Assembly (NCBI GenBank): GCA_946628545.1
Contig: CAMOWU010000004.1
Coordinates: 1-64,000 of the forward strand
Reading direction: 5' to 3'
Length of the DNA stretch: 64,000 nt
Source: an uncultured Bacteroides sp.
GTDB lineage: Bacteria > Bacteroidota > Bacteroidia > Bacteroidales > Bacteroidaceae
Shown here: positions 44,435-57,422 of the stretch, piece after piece
How positions within the stretch are numbered: position 1 is the first letter of the stretch
Layout of the letters: the number at the start of each line of letters is the position of its first letter
Notes under the pieces: model-generated
Database searches by the model: none
What the model was told of the DNA's origin: nothing
What the model saw: the letters and a program-made list of their open reading frames with translations, nothing else
Translations under genes and position numbers: made by a program

Positions 44435-47212
44435 ATGAAAAAGCTCAACCCTATACTTAAGAGTTTATTTGTGGCCTTGTTGCTGTTAGGTAGTGTTGCT
44501 GTTTACGGTGCCAACACCACGAAGACTGTGAGCCAGGTCACAGAGGCCGTCACTCTCAGTGACAATGTCGATTATGTGGTCACCAGCAGCAATCCTTTTG
44601 GCACTGCCGGTAGTGTTGACATCACCAATACGGAACATGCTGTCTTGATCATCCAGAGCATCAAGCCCAGTGTGGTGATCCGCAATTATTTGAAGGGCAG
44701 GGTTTTCGTCAATGGCGAGCAAGCCGAGGACGGTGTGAACTGCCAGGTGAAGCGCTACGCCATGGGTACCATCATTTTCCCTTATAGCAAGGACATCAAA
44801 CCCTTGACCGTCTATTCTGAGCAGAATTTTGGAGGCACTTCGGTCAACAATTTTGGAACTGAGAACTCCGGTGGTTATATGAACACCCTTTCCACCGCCA
44901 AGTTGAACAACCAGATTCGCAGTTTCAAGCTCAAACGCGGTTATATGGTGACTTTTGCCACTGGTAGAAGTGGCTGGGGCTACAGCCGTTGCTTCATTGC
45001 CGACACCGAGGACCTGGAGTTCGCCGAGTTGCCCGACGTGTTCGACGGTCGTATCTCCTCCTACCGTGTGTTCAGTTGGTTTTATGCCGCCAAGAAAGGT
45101 CTGGCCTCCGACATCGACGCCACTCGCAACGGTTTGATCAACTCATCTTGGTGCTACGACTGGGCAACAGGTCTCAACCGCCTTCCCGACGTGGAGTGTG
45201 TGCCCAACCACATCTATGAGGACTGGCCCTCTTCTTCCGCCTGCGGTAGTGTGACCTATTCTTGCATGATGAAGACCAACAACGAGCCAGGCAACAGTGC
45301 CGACGACCGTCCTCAGGATGTGGAGACCGTTTTGAACAACTGGCAGAACCTGATGCGTACCGGCCTCCGCCTTTGTTCCGAGAGTTCGCACGACGGCAGT
45401 TGGAGCCACCTTCAGCAGTTCATTGCCGCCATCGACGCCCGCGGTTGGCGTTGCGACCTTCTGGACCTCCACTGCTACTGGACATCAGGTTTCAACAACA
45501 TGCAGTGGTACTACAACAACTACGGCAAGCGCCCAATCATCATCTCCGAGTGGGTGTGGGGCGCATCATGGAACAACAACGGTATTTTCGCCACTGACCG
45601 CAGTTACTCCACTGCCAACCAGCAGATGAACAAAGACCACTTGGTGGGCATTCTCAGTGATTTGGAGAATTCCCCCTATGTGGAGCGTTATGCCTACTGG
45701 AATAGCGAGGCCGACTGCTCGAAGATCATCAAGGATGGCAGTCTGTCCATCGCCGGCAAATACTATGCCGATCTGAAATCCGGCATGGCTTACAAGAAAG
45801 CCTACGAGAAAGTGCCCAACGTGGTGTATAACAAGCCTGAGGGGCTGACTGGCGAGTGGGTGAACAAGAACTCCGGCACCTTCAAACTCACTTGGGAAGA
45901 CAGCAATGGCGACATCATCAGTGCAGTCCAGGTGCTTTGCAAGAAGCCCGACAGCAAGGTTTACGAGGTGATAGCCACCCTTGAGCCATCCGACCTCAAC
46001 GGCAAGACCGTGACCTATACATTCACAGACACCCTCAGTGAAGCCGGTGCCTACTATTATCAGGTTCAGAATGTGGGCAACAACAACCGCAAGTTGGTTT
46101 GCGACGACGAGGTGTCGGTCAGTGTAGCCTCTTCACAGAGTGCTGAAGGCATGCAGTTTGGCCAGCTTTCCATCACCGACTCCGAGTTGGTGACCGTGAA
46201 TTTCACTGAGCCTTTCGATTCCATTCCCGCAGTGTTCATGGGTATTCCTTCCAACACCAACAGCAATGTAGGTCTGTCGAGGAAGGTAACGTCCGTCTTG
46301 AAGAACAAGTTCTCCTTTGCCATCGTTCCTTGGCTCCACGCTTCCTCCACCGAGTTGTCGAAGACCGAGACCATCGACTTCCTTGCTTTGGAGCAAGGCA
46401 CGAAGGTGTTTGCCGATGGCCAGCAATATGAGGTAGGTACGGGCAAGGTGAACAAAGACGGTGTGGAGATTGTCTTCGAGACTCCGTTTGCCGAGGGCGT
46501 CATTCCCATCGTGATAACAGAACTCCGTCCGACCCTTACCAAACCCTTGATGACCAAGATTTACGATGTGACCAACACAGGATTCAAGGTGCTGATCAGC
46601 GGTGAGGAGAAAGAGTCCGTAAACATTGTCGCCAAGCAGAATTTCTATTATCTGGCCATCACTCCAGGTGAGACCCATTTAGGCAACGGCAAGAAGTTCT
46701 ATGCCGGCACAGGTACCAACACCCTTTACGGCAAGACCTATAAGCAAGAGCATTTCCTCCTGGATGGCGACACTCTGATGGTGAAAGACCCATTGGTGTT
46801 TGGTGCCACTCAAGACAATCACACCGATGCTTTCAGCGTGTTGCGCTGCATGAGCAACATCACCAAAGATGGCGATGATGGCGAGACCTACGTCATCGGC
46901 ATGCGCATCAAGAAGCAGGTGGATGAGACCACTTCCGCCAGTTATACAGGTTCGGATACAGGTGAAGCCTTCGGTTGGATCATGTTGGTGGACGACGACA
47001 GTGACGCCAATAGTGTGAAAGACATCATCGCCGACCATGCAGGCCAAGGCATGAAAGTGGCAGTGGTGGGCCGCAGCATTCGTGTCAGCGGTGCTACCGA
47101 TTACGAATTGTTCAGCGCTAACGGTGCCAGAGTGTCATCCGGCAGTCCGCTCCTCCCTGGCGTGTATGTAGTGAAATCAGGCAAGAAAGCCACCAAGGTG
47201 GTGGTTCGATAA
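44435..47212 (+). CDS. Secreted GH128-like glycosidase with T9SS-like tail (copy 1)
   Basis: 925 aa. Signal peptide 1-25 (MKKLNPILKSLFVALLLLGS, then VAVYGA). An N-terminal beta region (about 30-190) precedes a TIM-barrel core of the Glyco_hydro_cc / GH128 type (beta-1,3-glucanases). Acid/base candidate Glu284 is in TNNEPGN, HCYW is near 348, and the nucleophile candidate Glu371 is in IISEWVWG. A fibronectin-like region and a beta domain (PAVFMGIPSNTNSNVGL) follow; the final YELFSANGARV and PGVYVVKSGKKATKVVVR match T9SS-like tails. Same architecture as the next gene, so a tandem duplication. Confidence 0.88.
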   Translation: MKKLNPILKSLFVALLLLGSVAVYGANTTKTVSQVTEAVTLSDNVDYVVTSSNPFGTAGSVDITNTEHAVLIIQSIKPSVVIRNYLKGRVFVNGEQAEDGVNCQVKRYAMGTIIFPYSKDIKPLTVYSEQNFGGTSVNNFGTENSGGYMNTLSTAKLNNQIRSFKLKRGYMVTFATGRSGWGYSRCFIADTEDLEFAELPDVFDGRISSYRVFSWFYAAKKGLASDIDATRNGLINSSWCYDWATGLNRLPDVECVPNHIYEDWPSSSACGSVTYSCMMKTNNEPGNSADDRPQDVETVLNNWQNLMRTGLRLCSESSHDGSWSHLQQFIAAIDARGWRCDLLDLHCYWTSGFNNMQWYYNNYGKRPIIISEWVWGASWNNNGIFATDRSYSTANQQMNKDHLVGILSDLENSPYVERYAYWNSEADCSKIIKDGSLSIAGKYYADLKSGMAYKKAYEKVPNVVYNKPEGLTGEWVNKNSGTFKLTWEDSNGDIISAVQVLCKKPDSKVYEVIATLEPSDLNGKTVTYTFTDTLSEAGAYYYQVQNVGNNNRKLVCDDEVSVSVASSQSAEGMQFGQLSITDSELVTVNFTEPFDSIPAVFMGIPSNTNSNVGLSRKVTSVLKNKFSFAIVPWLHASSTELSKTETIDFLALEQGTKVFADGQQYEVGTGKVNKDGVEIVFETPFAEGVIPIVITELRPTLTKPLMTKIYDVTNTGFKVLISGEEKESVNIVAKQNFYYLAITPGETHLGNGKKFYAGTGTNTLYGKTYKQEHFLLDGDTLMVKDPLVFGATQDNHTDAFSVLRCMSNITKDGDDGETYVIGMRIKKQVDETTSASYTGSDTGEAFGWIMLVDDDSDANSVKDIIADHAGQGMKVAVVGRSIRVSGATDYELFSANGARVSSGSPLLPGVYVVKSGKKATKVVVR

Positions 47213-47236
47213 GCCTCTTTTTGTGATTAAACAATA

Positions 47237-47277
47237 CCCTGGATGGACCTGATGCGATTCATCAGTCCATTCCAGGG
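47237..47277 (+). terminator. Hairpin between the tandem GH128-like genes
   Basis: CCCTGGATGGACCTGAT pairs with ATCAGTCCATTCCAGGG (one bulge on each strand), 7-nt loop. Downstream is only weakly T-rich (TTTCTTTC). It lies 24 nt after the first stop and 28 nt before the second start, so it may attenuate read-through or stabilise the upstream mRNA. Confidence 0.55.
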
Positions 47278-47305
47278 CGTTGAATTTCTTTCAACTGTAT
47301 TTCTT

Positions 47306-50062
47306 ATGAGATTGAAAAACATACTTTTTGTCCTTGCTTTCTTCTTAGCCTTGAACGCAAGTGGCGCCAATACCAAAAAGACCGTGGATCAGGTGACCGA
47401 GGCTGTGATCGTCGATGATGCCACGGACTATCACATTACCAGCAATAATCCCTTTGCCACCTCCGGCAGTATCGACTTGCGGAATGAAGACGCAGCCGTT
47501 GTCTTTGAGTCCGTCCGTCCATCGGTGGTGATCAAGAACTATCTGCCTTTTATTTATGTGAATGGCGAGCCATCGAAGAACGACGATAACGTTCGCGTGG
47601 CAATCTACGACAACGGTGCCATCGTCTATGCCCATGGCAACAGCAAGTACAAACCCTTGACCGTCTATACGGAATTCGGTTTCCAAGGCGAGGAGAGCAA
47701 TGACTACGCTCCTCGCACCCGTTATACCTCCTTGGGCGAGATGAACAACCGAATCAAGTCTTTCCGTCTGAAGCGCGGCTATATGGTCACCTTTGCCACA
47801 GCCAACAACGGCAAAGGCTACAGTCGGGTTTTCATTGCCCAGGACAGCGATATGGAAGTGAGTGAGCTCAGCCAGTATCTTGCCGGCAAGGTGTCGTTCA
47901 TCAGGGTTTTCCCTTGGAACAGGACCACCAAGAAAGGCAGTGCCAGCGGCGACACGCCCCAATACAACGCTCTGAATGCGACATGGTTCTACGACTGGTC
48001 GGCCAACAACTTCAATTACGACGACTATGAGTATGTGCCGATGCACCACCATGAAGGTTGGCCCTCTTATTCCTCGATTGCCGGTTTGCGTTTCAGCAAC
48101 ACCGTTCTTGGCAACAACGAGCCCGACAACACCAACGACCAGAGCCAGCATCCCGCGCCCTACACAGAGGTGATAGAGAACTGGTCGGACATCTATACCA
48201 GCGGTATGCGCGTGGGTTCGCCCTCCATGGCCGGCAACCTGAATGGCTGGTTGGTTCCCTTCATGAATCTCTGCGAGCAGCGCAACTACCGTGTGGATTT
48301 CATCACCTTCCATGCCTATTGGTACTCCCCTGGATCCAGCTACAGCAACTATGTGAACCAACTCTACAATCTGTTTCATCGTCCAGTCTGGTTGACCGAG
48401 TTCAACTATGGTGCCAACTGGACCAACGAGACCAGCTGGCCCGACAAAGATCGTTCCGCCTCGCGTGCCAACCAGGAGCATGAACGCGCTGGCCTGGCCG
48501 ATATCTGCCAAGCCTTGGAAGCCAATCCCCATTTGGAACGCTATTCCATCTACAACTGGGTACAGGATGCCCGTGCCGTGTTCTTGAACAATAAAGCCAC
48601 CTTGGCAGGCGAGTGGTATGGCAACTTGAAGTCGAAGACCGCCTACACCGGCGGTGAAGGCTACGTGCCTGGTTGGCGTTGTGTTTCCCCCAAGAACCTC
48701 GAGTTGACTTTCAATGAGAGCAAGCGGGTGGCGACTTTGACTTGGGTCAATCCCAACTGCGACGAGACCGACTCCACATACGTTGAGCGCAAGGGTCCCA
48801 ATGATGCCGACTTTGTGGTGGTGGCCACATTGCCTTCGAGCGACGACACCGAATGTGCTTTCAACGACTCCCTGTCGGGTCTGTCGGGTTTGTTTACCTA
48901 CCGGATCCGCAATTTCGACTCCGACAAGAAAGAGAGGACCGTGGGTACAGTGTCTATAGGCCTGAGTGATGTGCAAGGCGACGATATCATCCAGTATGGA
49001 ACGATGAACTTGAACTCCAGTGCCTTGACGACAACCGATTTCACTCAGGAGTTTGATGCCACGCCAGCCGTGTTCACAGGCATACCCACCAATTCCAACA
49101 ACGCCATGGGTTTGGCTCATCAATTGCTTTCTGTTGGCAAGGGTAAGTTCACCTTCCGTTTCTTCCCCTGGTTGTCATCGACCGACAGTAGCTATTACAG
49201 TGTGGAGAAGGTGGATTTCATGGCCCTGCCCTACGGTGTGCGCCACTACGATGATGGCATGCAGTTGATAGTGGGTACCGCCAAGGTGAAAGGCGACACA
49301 GCGCAGGTGGTGTTTGATGAGCCTTTCCCCGAAGGTGTCATTCCTGTGGTGGTGTCTGAGCTCCGCCCGACCATCAAGAATCATCCTCTGATGGCCAAGG
49401 TGTGGGATGTGACCAACACCGGCTTCAAGGCCATGGTGCGCTTTGAAAAAGAAATAGACACTCCTATCAGAGCCAATCAGAACCTCATGTATATCGCCAT
49501 GAGTCCAGGTCGTATAGACTTAGGCAATGGCAAGTTGCTTCATGCCGGAGTGGGTGAGGACCGTCTTTCCGGACAGATGTTCAAGACCGAGCGTTTCTTC
49601 CATGTGGATGAACAAGGCGACACTCTCTACTATCAGTTGTCGAATCCCCGTGTCTTCGGCAGCACCCAGGAGCACAACATCGACGCCGCCACCGTGCTGC
49701 GACTCATGTCGTACACGACTGAGAAGGATGCCGATGGCCAGGAATGGGTCACAGGCGTGAGAGTGAAGCGCCAGGTGGAAGGATCTGCCCGTACGCTCAA
49801 CACTACCAGTTCGGGCGAGACCTTCGGCTGGATTACCCTGAGCGACAATCTAGGCACCCCCGATGCCATCAGGCAGATAGCAGCCGAGCCCGACGGCGAT
49901 TTCCAAGTGGATGTGAAGAACCGTATCATCATCGTGGAGAACGCCGATCACTTTGAGGTCTATACGCTCAGTGGTACCAAAGTGGCTTCCAACGCCTCTC
50001 AGCAGCCAGGTGTATATGTGGTGAAGGCAGGCAAGGTGTCGCGCAAGGTTGTGGTGAGATAA
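47306..50062 (+). CDS. Secreted GH128-like glycosidase with T9SS-like tail (copy 2)
   Basis: 918 aa from ATG 47306, where a signal peptide begins (MRLKNILFVLAFFLALNASG); an upstream ATG would spoil it. Same order as copy 1: beta N-terminal region, GH128-like barrel with acid/base candidate Glu272 (NNEPDNTND), HAYWYS near 334 and nucleophile candidate Glu365 (LTEFNYGANW), fibronectin-like segment, beta domain (PAVFTGIPTNSNNAMGL), tail YTLSGTKVASNASQQPGVYV. The two proteins differ in catalytic-loop residues (SEWVWGASW against TEFNYGANW), so the substrates may differ. Confidence 0.88.
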   Translation: MRLKNILFVLAFFLALNASGANTKKTVDQVTEAVIVDDATDYHITSNNPFATSGSIDLRNEDAAVVFESVRPSVVIKNYLPFIYVNGEPSKNDDNVRVAIYDNGAIVYAHGNSKYKPLTVYTEFGFQGEESNDYAPRTRYTSLGEMNNRIKSFRLKRGYMVTFATANNGKGYSRVFIAQDSDMEVSELSQYLAGKVSFIRVFPWNRTTKKGSASGDTPQYNALNATWFYDWSANNFNYDDYEYVPMHHHEGWPSYSSIAGLRFSNTVLGNNEPDNTNDQSQHPAPYTEVIENWSDIYTSGMRVGSPSMAGNLNGWLVPFMNLCEQRNYRVDFITFHAYWYSPGSSYSNYVNQLYNLFHRPVWLTEFNYGANWTNETSWPDKDRSASRANQEHERAGLADICQALEANPHLERYSIYNWVQDARAVFLNNKATLAGEWYGNLKSKTAYTGGEGYVPGWRCVSPKNLELTFNESKRVATLTWVNPNCDETDSTYVERKGPNDADFVVVATLPSSDDTECAFNDSLSGLSGLFTYRIRNFDSDKKERTVGTVSIGLSDVQGDDIIQYGTMNLNSSALTTTDFTQEFDATPAVFTGIPTNSNNAMGLAHQLLSVGKGKFTFRFFPWLSSTDSSYYSVEKVDFMALPYGVRHYDDGMQLIVGTAKVKGDTAQVVFDEPFPEGVIPVVVSELRPTIKNHPLMAKVWDVTNTGFKAMVRFEKEIDTPIRANQNLMYIAMSPGRIDLGNGKLLHAGVGEDRLSGQMFKTERFFHVDEQGDTLYYQLSNPRVFGSTQEHNIDAATVLRLMSYTTEKDADGQEWVTGVRVKRQVEGSARTLNTTSSGETFGWITLSDNLGTPDAIRQIAAEPDGDFQVDVKNRIIIVENADHFEVYTLSGTKVASNASQQPGVYVVKAGKVSRKVVVR

Positions 50063-50130
50063 AACCGGAATTACAGGCATTATTGAAGTAACTACCCCTT
50101 ATCAACCAAATTCAAATAACACCCGATTAA

Positions 50131-53298
<3,168 letters not shown>

Positions 53299-53318
53299 AG
53301 TATTGATTATCCGTATGT

Positions 53319-53353
53319 CGTGGGCCATTCATGCAAGCGTGTGGTGGCCCACG
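53319..53353 (+). terminator. Hairpin downstream of the GH2 gene
   Basis: CGTGGGCC pairs with GGCCCACG (8-bp stem, 19-nt loop). It follows the stop by 20 nt. The downstream T-run is poor, so it is a probable rather than firm terminator. Confidence 0.5.
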
Positions 53354-53465
53354 CACTGTTTCCAAATTACAGGTTTGTTGTATGCCTATACCCTTTTGGG
53401 TCGCTTCGCTCAAAATTACAGGAAAATTTCTTAGGAAAATTTGATAAAAACTCATAGAAAAAATT

Positions 53466-53999
53466 ATGATCGTTTATTTCATTCGTCACACCCGGGTGGA
53501 TGTTCCCCAGGGCACTTGTTATGGTCAGAGCGATGTGCCACTTCGTGACACATTCCAGGAAGAGGCCGCAGTGGTGAAGCAAAAGATTTCAGGCGTGGTG
53601 TTCGACCGGGTTTTCACCAGCCCCTTGACCCGTTGTGTGGAACTGGCCCGTTTCTGTGGCTTTCCCGATGCCGAGCGAGAGGACTTGGTGAAAGAATTCA
53701 ATTTCGGAGAGTGGGAGATGGGCAACTACGACCAACTCTACCGTGATGACCCGCGTTTTGTGAGTTGGTGCAACGATTACCTTCATGAACATGCACCCGG
53801 TGGTGAGTGTTTGTTGGATGTGGTTCACCGTACGGAACTTTTCTTGACAAAATTGAAGTCGATGGATTGTGGTTGTGCAGCCGTTTTCTGCCATGGTGGA
53901 ATCCTTGCCTCCGTACGCCTTTTGACAGGCATGACGTCGTTTGATCACGCTATGGATGATATTCCCCCTTACGGCAGCGTCTTGTCGGTCGAGTTGTAG
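53466..53999 (+). CDS. Histidine phosphatase, CobC-like
   Basis: 177 aa. Phosphoglycerate-mutase fold with the RHT catalytic start (residues 7-9 in VYFIRHTRVD), SPLTRCVELARF near 52 and the second His in FCHGGILASV. Glu in FNFGEWEMGNYD is the usual proton donor. Size and sequence fit alpha-ribazole-5'-phosphate phosphatase (cobalamin synthesis), but no other cobalamin genes are present here, so a wider phosphatase role is possible. Confidence 0.85.
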   Translation: MIVYFIRHTRVDVPQGTCYGQSDVPLRDTFQEEAAVVKQKISGVVFDRVFTSPLTRCVELARFCGFPDAEREDLVKEFNFGEWEMGNYDQLYRDDPRFVSWCNDYLHEHAPGGECLLDVVHRTELFLTKLKSMDCGCAAVFCHGGILASVRLLTGMTSFDHAMDDIPPYGSVLSVEL

Positions 54000-54489
54000 T
54001 CTCTTCCCTGTGGTTGGGCTTGTCGGTGCAAGTCCAATCGCTGTTCGCTGCCCTGGTAGCGCAGTTTCTTGTCAGAAAGTTGAAAAAAATGCCATTTTAT
54101 TTGGTCGTGACCGTAAAAATACTTACTTTTGCATCCGAATTTGGATTCAAGAATTATATAACAACACGAATATTACAAATCTTTTATTCATTCTGAGGTC
54201 CATGTTCCACGGCGCTATTCTGTCTTGATCAATGATTCAGCGCCATTCCAATCACACATTCAAACATCAATTTCGTTAAAGAAAGCATCATGCTTTTCGA
54301 TTAATCACGTATCATACAAACAATGCTTCGACAGTCGTCATAAGGGATATACTCTTATCGAACATCGTGGCGTTTTACCCAAGAAAAAAGAACATATTCT
54401 CTAAGTGGCTCGAGAATCGGTATATACTGGTTGTCTGTCGTTTCATATAGGGATATGGGTTGGAACAGGGACCCGCAAACATTATTAAC
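54000..54489 (+). promoter_or_regulatory. Long rho leader with promoter
   Basis: TTTG (54100-54103), a 20-nt spacer and TACTTTTG (54124-54131) match the Bacteroidetes promoter. The leader to ATG 54490 is then about 350 nt, unusually long for this window. Part of it may fold (for example TTCTCTAAGTGGCTCGAGAA near 54396). rho leaders are known autoregulation sites in other bacteria, so that is plausible here. No gene is supported in it. Confidence 0.6.
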
Positions 54490-56544
54490 ATGTCGTACAA
54501 AAAGTCAGAGCTCGAAAGTATGAGCCAGGAAGAGTTTTTCGCTTTGGCCGAAAAACTTGCCATTCCTGATTACAAGAGAAGAGAAAAAATAGACGTGATC
54601 TACGATATCATCGAGAAGAGCGTCAATGAATCCGTTGCCAATACCTCGACCAAGGAAAAAACCACCAAGAAGCGCGCACGTGTCAGTGTGAAGAACGTTG
54701 ACAAGGTCTATACCGCTAACCAGAATGACGCCAAGAAGGTGGATAAGGTAGAGCGCAAGGTGAAGGACGACGGTTTGTTTGCCGACCTTCCCGAGGAAGA
54801 CCGCAAGATGCTGTCGTTGGAGACCATAGCCTTTGAGGCAGAGAAGGCCGCTCAAGCTGAGCAGGCAGAGGAGAAGGCATCCGAGCCAGCACCCGCACCC
54901 AAGAAGCGTGGACCTAAGAAGGCAAAAGAAGAGGAGTCCTCAGCGGTAGGAGAGGGTCAGGATGAGTCGGTGGCAACAGCCGAGGCAGAGGCACCCGCCC
55001 CCAAGAAGCGCGGTCGCAAGAAGAAATCAGAGTTGGCAGCAGAAAGCGCTGAAACAGAACCCACCGCAGAGGCTCAGGCTGATCAATTGGCCGCTTCCGA
55101 GGCTACCCCTTCATCAGAGGGCGATGGTGAAGTGGCTCATGATGCCACCGATATCCCCGAACAGCAATTCAGTCAGAGCGGTGGTGAGTTGCCCACTTCG
55201 ACCATTGTGATAGGCAAGGATCCCGAACCCGTAGCCGAGGACGATGGTGTGGATTTCATTATCCTCCAGGACATCCCCAATGAGGAGTCCAGCTACAACA
55301 TTCTTGACATCATGCCTTCCTATAGCACTAAAAAGGAAGACAAGTCGTCATATCCTGCCAATCATCGCCAGGATGATGTTCAGGGAAGCGCTTCAAAATC
55401 CGGTGCTCAGCTTCATTCCGACTACGACTTCAGCGACCTTTTGGAGTGCAGTGGCGTTTTGGAGGTGATCGACAACTATGGTTTCCTGCGCAGTTCCGAC
55501 TACAATTACCTGCCTTCACCCGATGACATCTATGTGAGTCAGGCCCAGATCAAACATTACGGCATGAAGACCGGCGATGTGGTATGCTGCACCATTCGTC
55601 CTCCTAAGGAAGGTGAGAAGTTCTTCCCCCTCGTCGAGGTGAAGACCATCAATGGCCGCGACCCCCGTATTGTCCGCGACCGCATCCCCTTCGAGTTCCT
55701 CACTCCTTTGTTCCCCGACGAGAAGTTCCAGTTGTGCACAGGTAAAGGCGACAGCACCAGTCTGCGTGTGGTTGACCTTTTCTCACCCATCGGTAAGGGT
55801 CAGCGTGCTTTGATTGTAGCCCAGCCCAAGACAGGTAAGACAATGCTGATGAAGGATATCGCCAATTCCATCGCAGCCAACCATCCCGAGGCCTACATCA
55901 TCATGCTGTTGATCGACGAGCGACCTGAGGAAGTGACCGACATGGCACGTACGGTGAATGCCGAGGTGATTGCCTCCACCTTCGATGCCCCAGCCGAGAA
56001 CCATGTGAAGATCGCCGGCATCGTGCTTGAGAAAGCCAAGCGTATGGTGGAATGTGGTCATGACGTGGTGATTTTCCTCGACTCCATCACCCGTTTGGCT
56101 CGTGCCTACAACACCGTGAACCCCGCATCAGGTAAGGTGCTGACCGGTGGTGTGGATGCCAATGCCTTGCAGAAGCCCAAGCGTTTCTTCGGCGCTGCCC
56201 GCAACATTGAGGATGGCGGTTCGCTGACCATTATCGCCACCGCCCTTATCGACACAGGCAGCAAGATGGACGAGGTGATTTTCGAAGAGTTCAAGGGTAC
56301 GGGTAACAGTGAGTTGCAGCTCGACCGCGCCCTTTCCAACAAGCGTATCTTCCCCGCTGTGAATATCATAGCCTCCAGCACCCGTCGCGACGAGTTGCTC
56401 CAGGACGAGCTGACTCGCAAGCGCATGTGGATCCTCCGCAACCATTTGGCCGACATGACTCCGACCGAGGCCATGGAGTTTGTGAAAGATCGCTTGGAGA
56501 AGACGCTCAACAACGACGAGTTCCTGCTGAGCATGAACGGTTAG
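54490..56544 (+). CDS. rho: Transcription termination factor Rho with long insert
   Basis: 684 aa, against about 420 in E. coli. Start at ATG 54490 ([20 protein letters not shown]) rather than a TTG ten codons upstream. An N-terminal helical bundle is followed by a low-complexity insert of about 250 residues (roughly 60-300), acidic with two [20 protein letters not shown] blocks. The RNA-binding cold-shock-like domain ([15 protein letters not shown]) and the hexameric RecA-type motor (Walker [20 protein letters not shown]) complete Rho. Long inserts are typical of Bacteroidetes Rho and can promote phase separation; that is family knowledge, not shown here. Confidence 0.97.
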   Translation: MSYKKSELESMSQEEFFALAEKLAIPDYKRREKIDVIYDIIEKSVNESVANTSTKEKTTKKRARVSVKNVDKVYTANQNDAKKVDKVERKVKDDGLFADLPEEDRKMLSLETIAFEAEKAAQAEQAEEKASEPAPAPKKRGPKKAKEEESSAVGEGQDESVATAEAEAPAPKKRGRKKKSELAAESAETEPTAEAQADQLAASEATPSSEGDGEVAHDATDIPEQQFSQSGGELPTSTIVIGKDPEPVAEDDGVDFIILQDIPNEESSYNILDIMPSYSTKKEDKSSYPANHRQDDVQGSASKSGAQLHSDYDFSDLLECSGVLEVIDNYGFLRSSDYNYLPSPDDIYVSQAQIKHYGMKTGDVVCCTIRPPKEGEKFFPLVEVKTINGRDPRIVRDRIPFEFLTPLFPDEKFQLCTGKGDSTSLRVVDLFSPIGKGQRALIVAQPKTGKTMLMKDIANSIAANHPEAYIIMLLIDERPEEVTDMARTVNAEVIASTFDAPAENHVKIAGIVLEKAKRMVECGHDVVIFLDSITRLARAYNTVNPASGKVLTGGVDANALQKPKRFFGAARNIEDGGSLTIIATALIDTGSKMDEVIFEEFKGTGNSELQLDRALSNKRIFPAVNIIASSTRRDELLQDELTRKRMWILRNHLADMTPTEAMEFVKDRLEKTLNNDEFLLSMNG

Positions 56545-56588
56545 TAAGAGCGGGATAGTCCTTCTTTTTGGGCGTTCTCAGATAAAAG

Positions 56589-56629
56589 ATCAGCGCTGGA
56601 TGTGGTGAGTGCCAACATCCAGCGCTGAT
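56589..56629. terminator. Bidirectional terminator between rho and the SSB-like gene
   Basis: A perfect 15-bp stem (ATCAGCGCTGGATGT, 56589-56603, with 56615-56629) and 11-nt loop. It is followed on the plus strand by TGTTTTATTTC and on the minus strand by TTTTATC. It serves two converging genes. Confidence 0.85.
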
Positions 56630-56697
56630 TGTTTTATTTCTATTATCCCGAATTGGCGAAAGAATTCGTCGGTCTTTGGGAAGATAAGGAACTCCTA

Positions 56698-56762
56698 TAT
56701 TACAAACGTGTCATTTATTGATTAACTGTGGTGGACGCGACACGTCGCGTCCCTACATGTGA
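56698..56762. repeat. GGACGCGAC palindrome with flank (copy 3)
   Basis: TATTACAAACGTGTCATTTA, then TTGATTAACTGTGGTGGACG and the palindrome (56733-56752) with CTACATGTGAA. Nearly the same as 40578-40640; related to 31450-31469 in the palindrome only. Confidence 0.8.
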
Positions 56763-56776
56763 AACCGTTGTTTCGA

Positions 56777-57196
56777 TTAGAATGGCAGGTCCTCGCTCTC
56801 GTTTCCACCCTCAAAAGGTGGTGGAGTTTGTGGAGTGGCCTGTTGTGCAGCTTGAGTGGGCTGTTGTGGCGCAGCATTGAAAGGAGGCTGTCCTGCGACG
56901 CCTGGCTGTGGCGCGGCATTGATGTTGCGGTCCACCTTCCAAGCGCGGATGTCGTTGTACCAGCGTCCCTGGTATTCACGGGCGTTGATGTCGAAATAGA
57001 CGGTCATCACCTCATCCTTCTGAATGTTCATCATAGCGAGTTTGTCCTCACCGAAAACGTTGAAGCACATTCTGCGTGGGAATTGCTCATTAATCGTCTC
57101 CAATACAAATTCCTGCATTTTCCAAGGTTGTCCTGTACGTGCGGACGTACCTCCGCGTGCTTCAAGCACTTCAATAATTCTACCTGTAATTTCCAT
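56777..57196 (-). CDS. DUF3127 single-strand-binding-like protein
   Basis: 139 aa. DUF3127 OB-fold (MEITGRIIEVLEARGGTSAR, KMQEFVLETINEQFPRRMCF, AREYQGRWYNDIRAWKVDR) followed by a Pro/Gln-rich tail. The end is ESEDLPF, like the acidic tip of SSB that docks SSB-interacting proteins. It probably binds single-stranded DNA and competes with or assists SSB. Divergent from dnaN, with its own promoter at 57221-57228. Confidence 0.88.
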   Translation of the reverse strand: MEITGRIIEVLEARGGTSARTGQPWKMQEFVLETINEQFPRRMCFNVFGEDKLAMMNIQKDEVMTVYFDINAREYQGRWYNDIRAWKVDRNINAAPQPGVAGQPPFNAAPQQPTQAAQQATPQTPPPFEGGNESEDLPF

Positions 57197-57220
57197 AATC
57201 TCTTTTTAGTAAATTGTGAA

Positions 57221-57228
57221 CAAAAGTA
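57221..57228 (-). promoter_or_regulatory. Promoter -7 element of the DUF3127 gene
   Basis: TACTTTTG on the minus strand fits TAnnTTTG, 24 nt upstream of the start. Confidence 0.5.
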
Positions 57229-57292
57229 TAAAATAATTTTAAACTGAACGAATTTTAAGGCCATTTTGTGCCTAAATCTTCCAAAGAATTTG

Positions 57293-57300
57293 TATTTTTG
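57293..57300 (+). promoter_or_regulatory. Promoter -7 element of dnaN
   Basis: TATTTTTG fits TAnnTTTG. The leader to the dnaN start is about 115 nt. No -33 match at normal spacing. Confidence 0.45.
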
Positions 57301-57422
57301 TAGTTCAAATGTAAAAAAACGATTTTTGTCCAGTTGATTGTCAAGATGTCTTGTGGTTCAAAGCTCTTGTTTTGTGTCTGGGCCAGGAATTAGAGTTAAC
57401 AATAAAACAACAATCATAGATT

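Noticed and set aside
47345-49123. 592-codon open frame on the minus strand
   Set aside because: Antisense to the second GH128-like gene; no start context or family features, His/Val-rich composition typical of shadows.
54460-54489. TTG start for rho
   Set aside because: The added residues ([10 protein letters not shown]) are not seen in the family start MSYKKSELE, and ATG 54490 is in frame.
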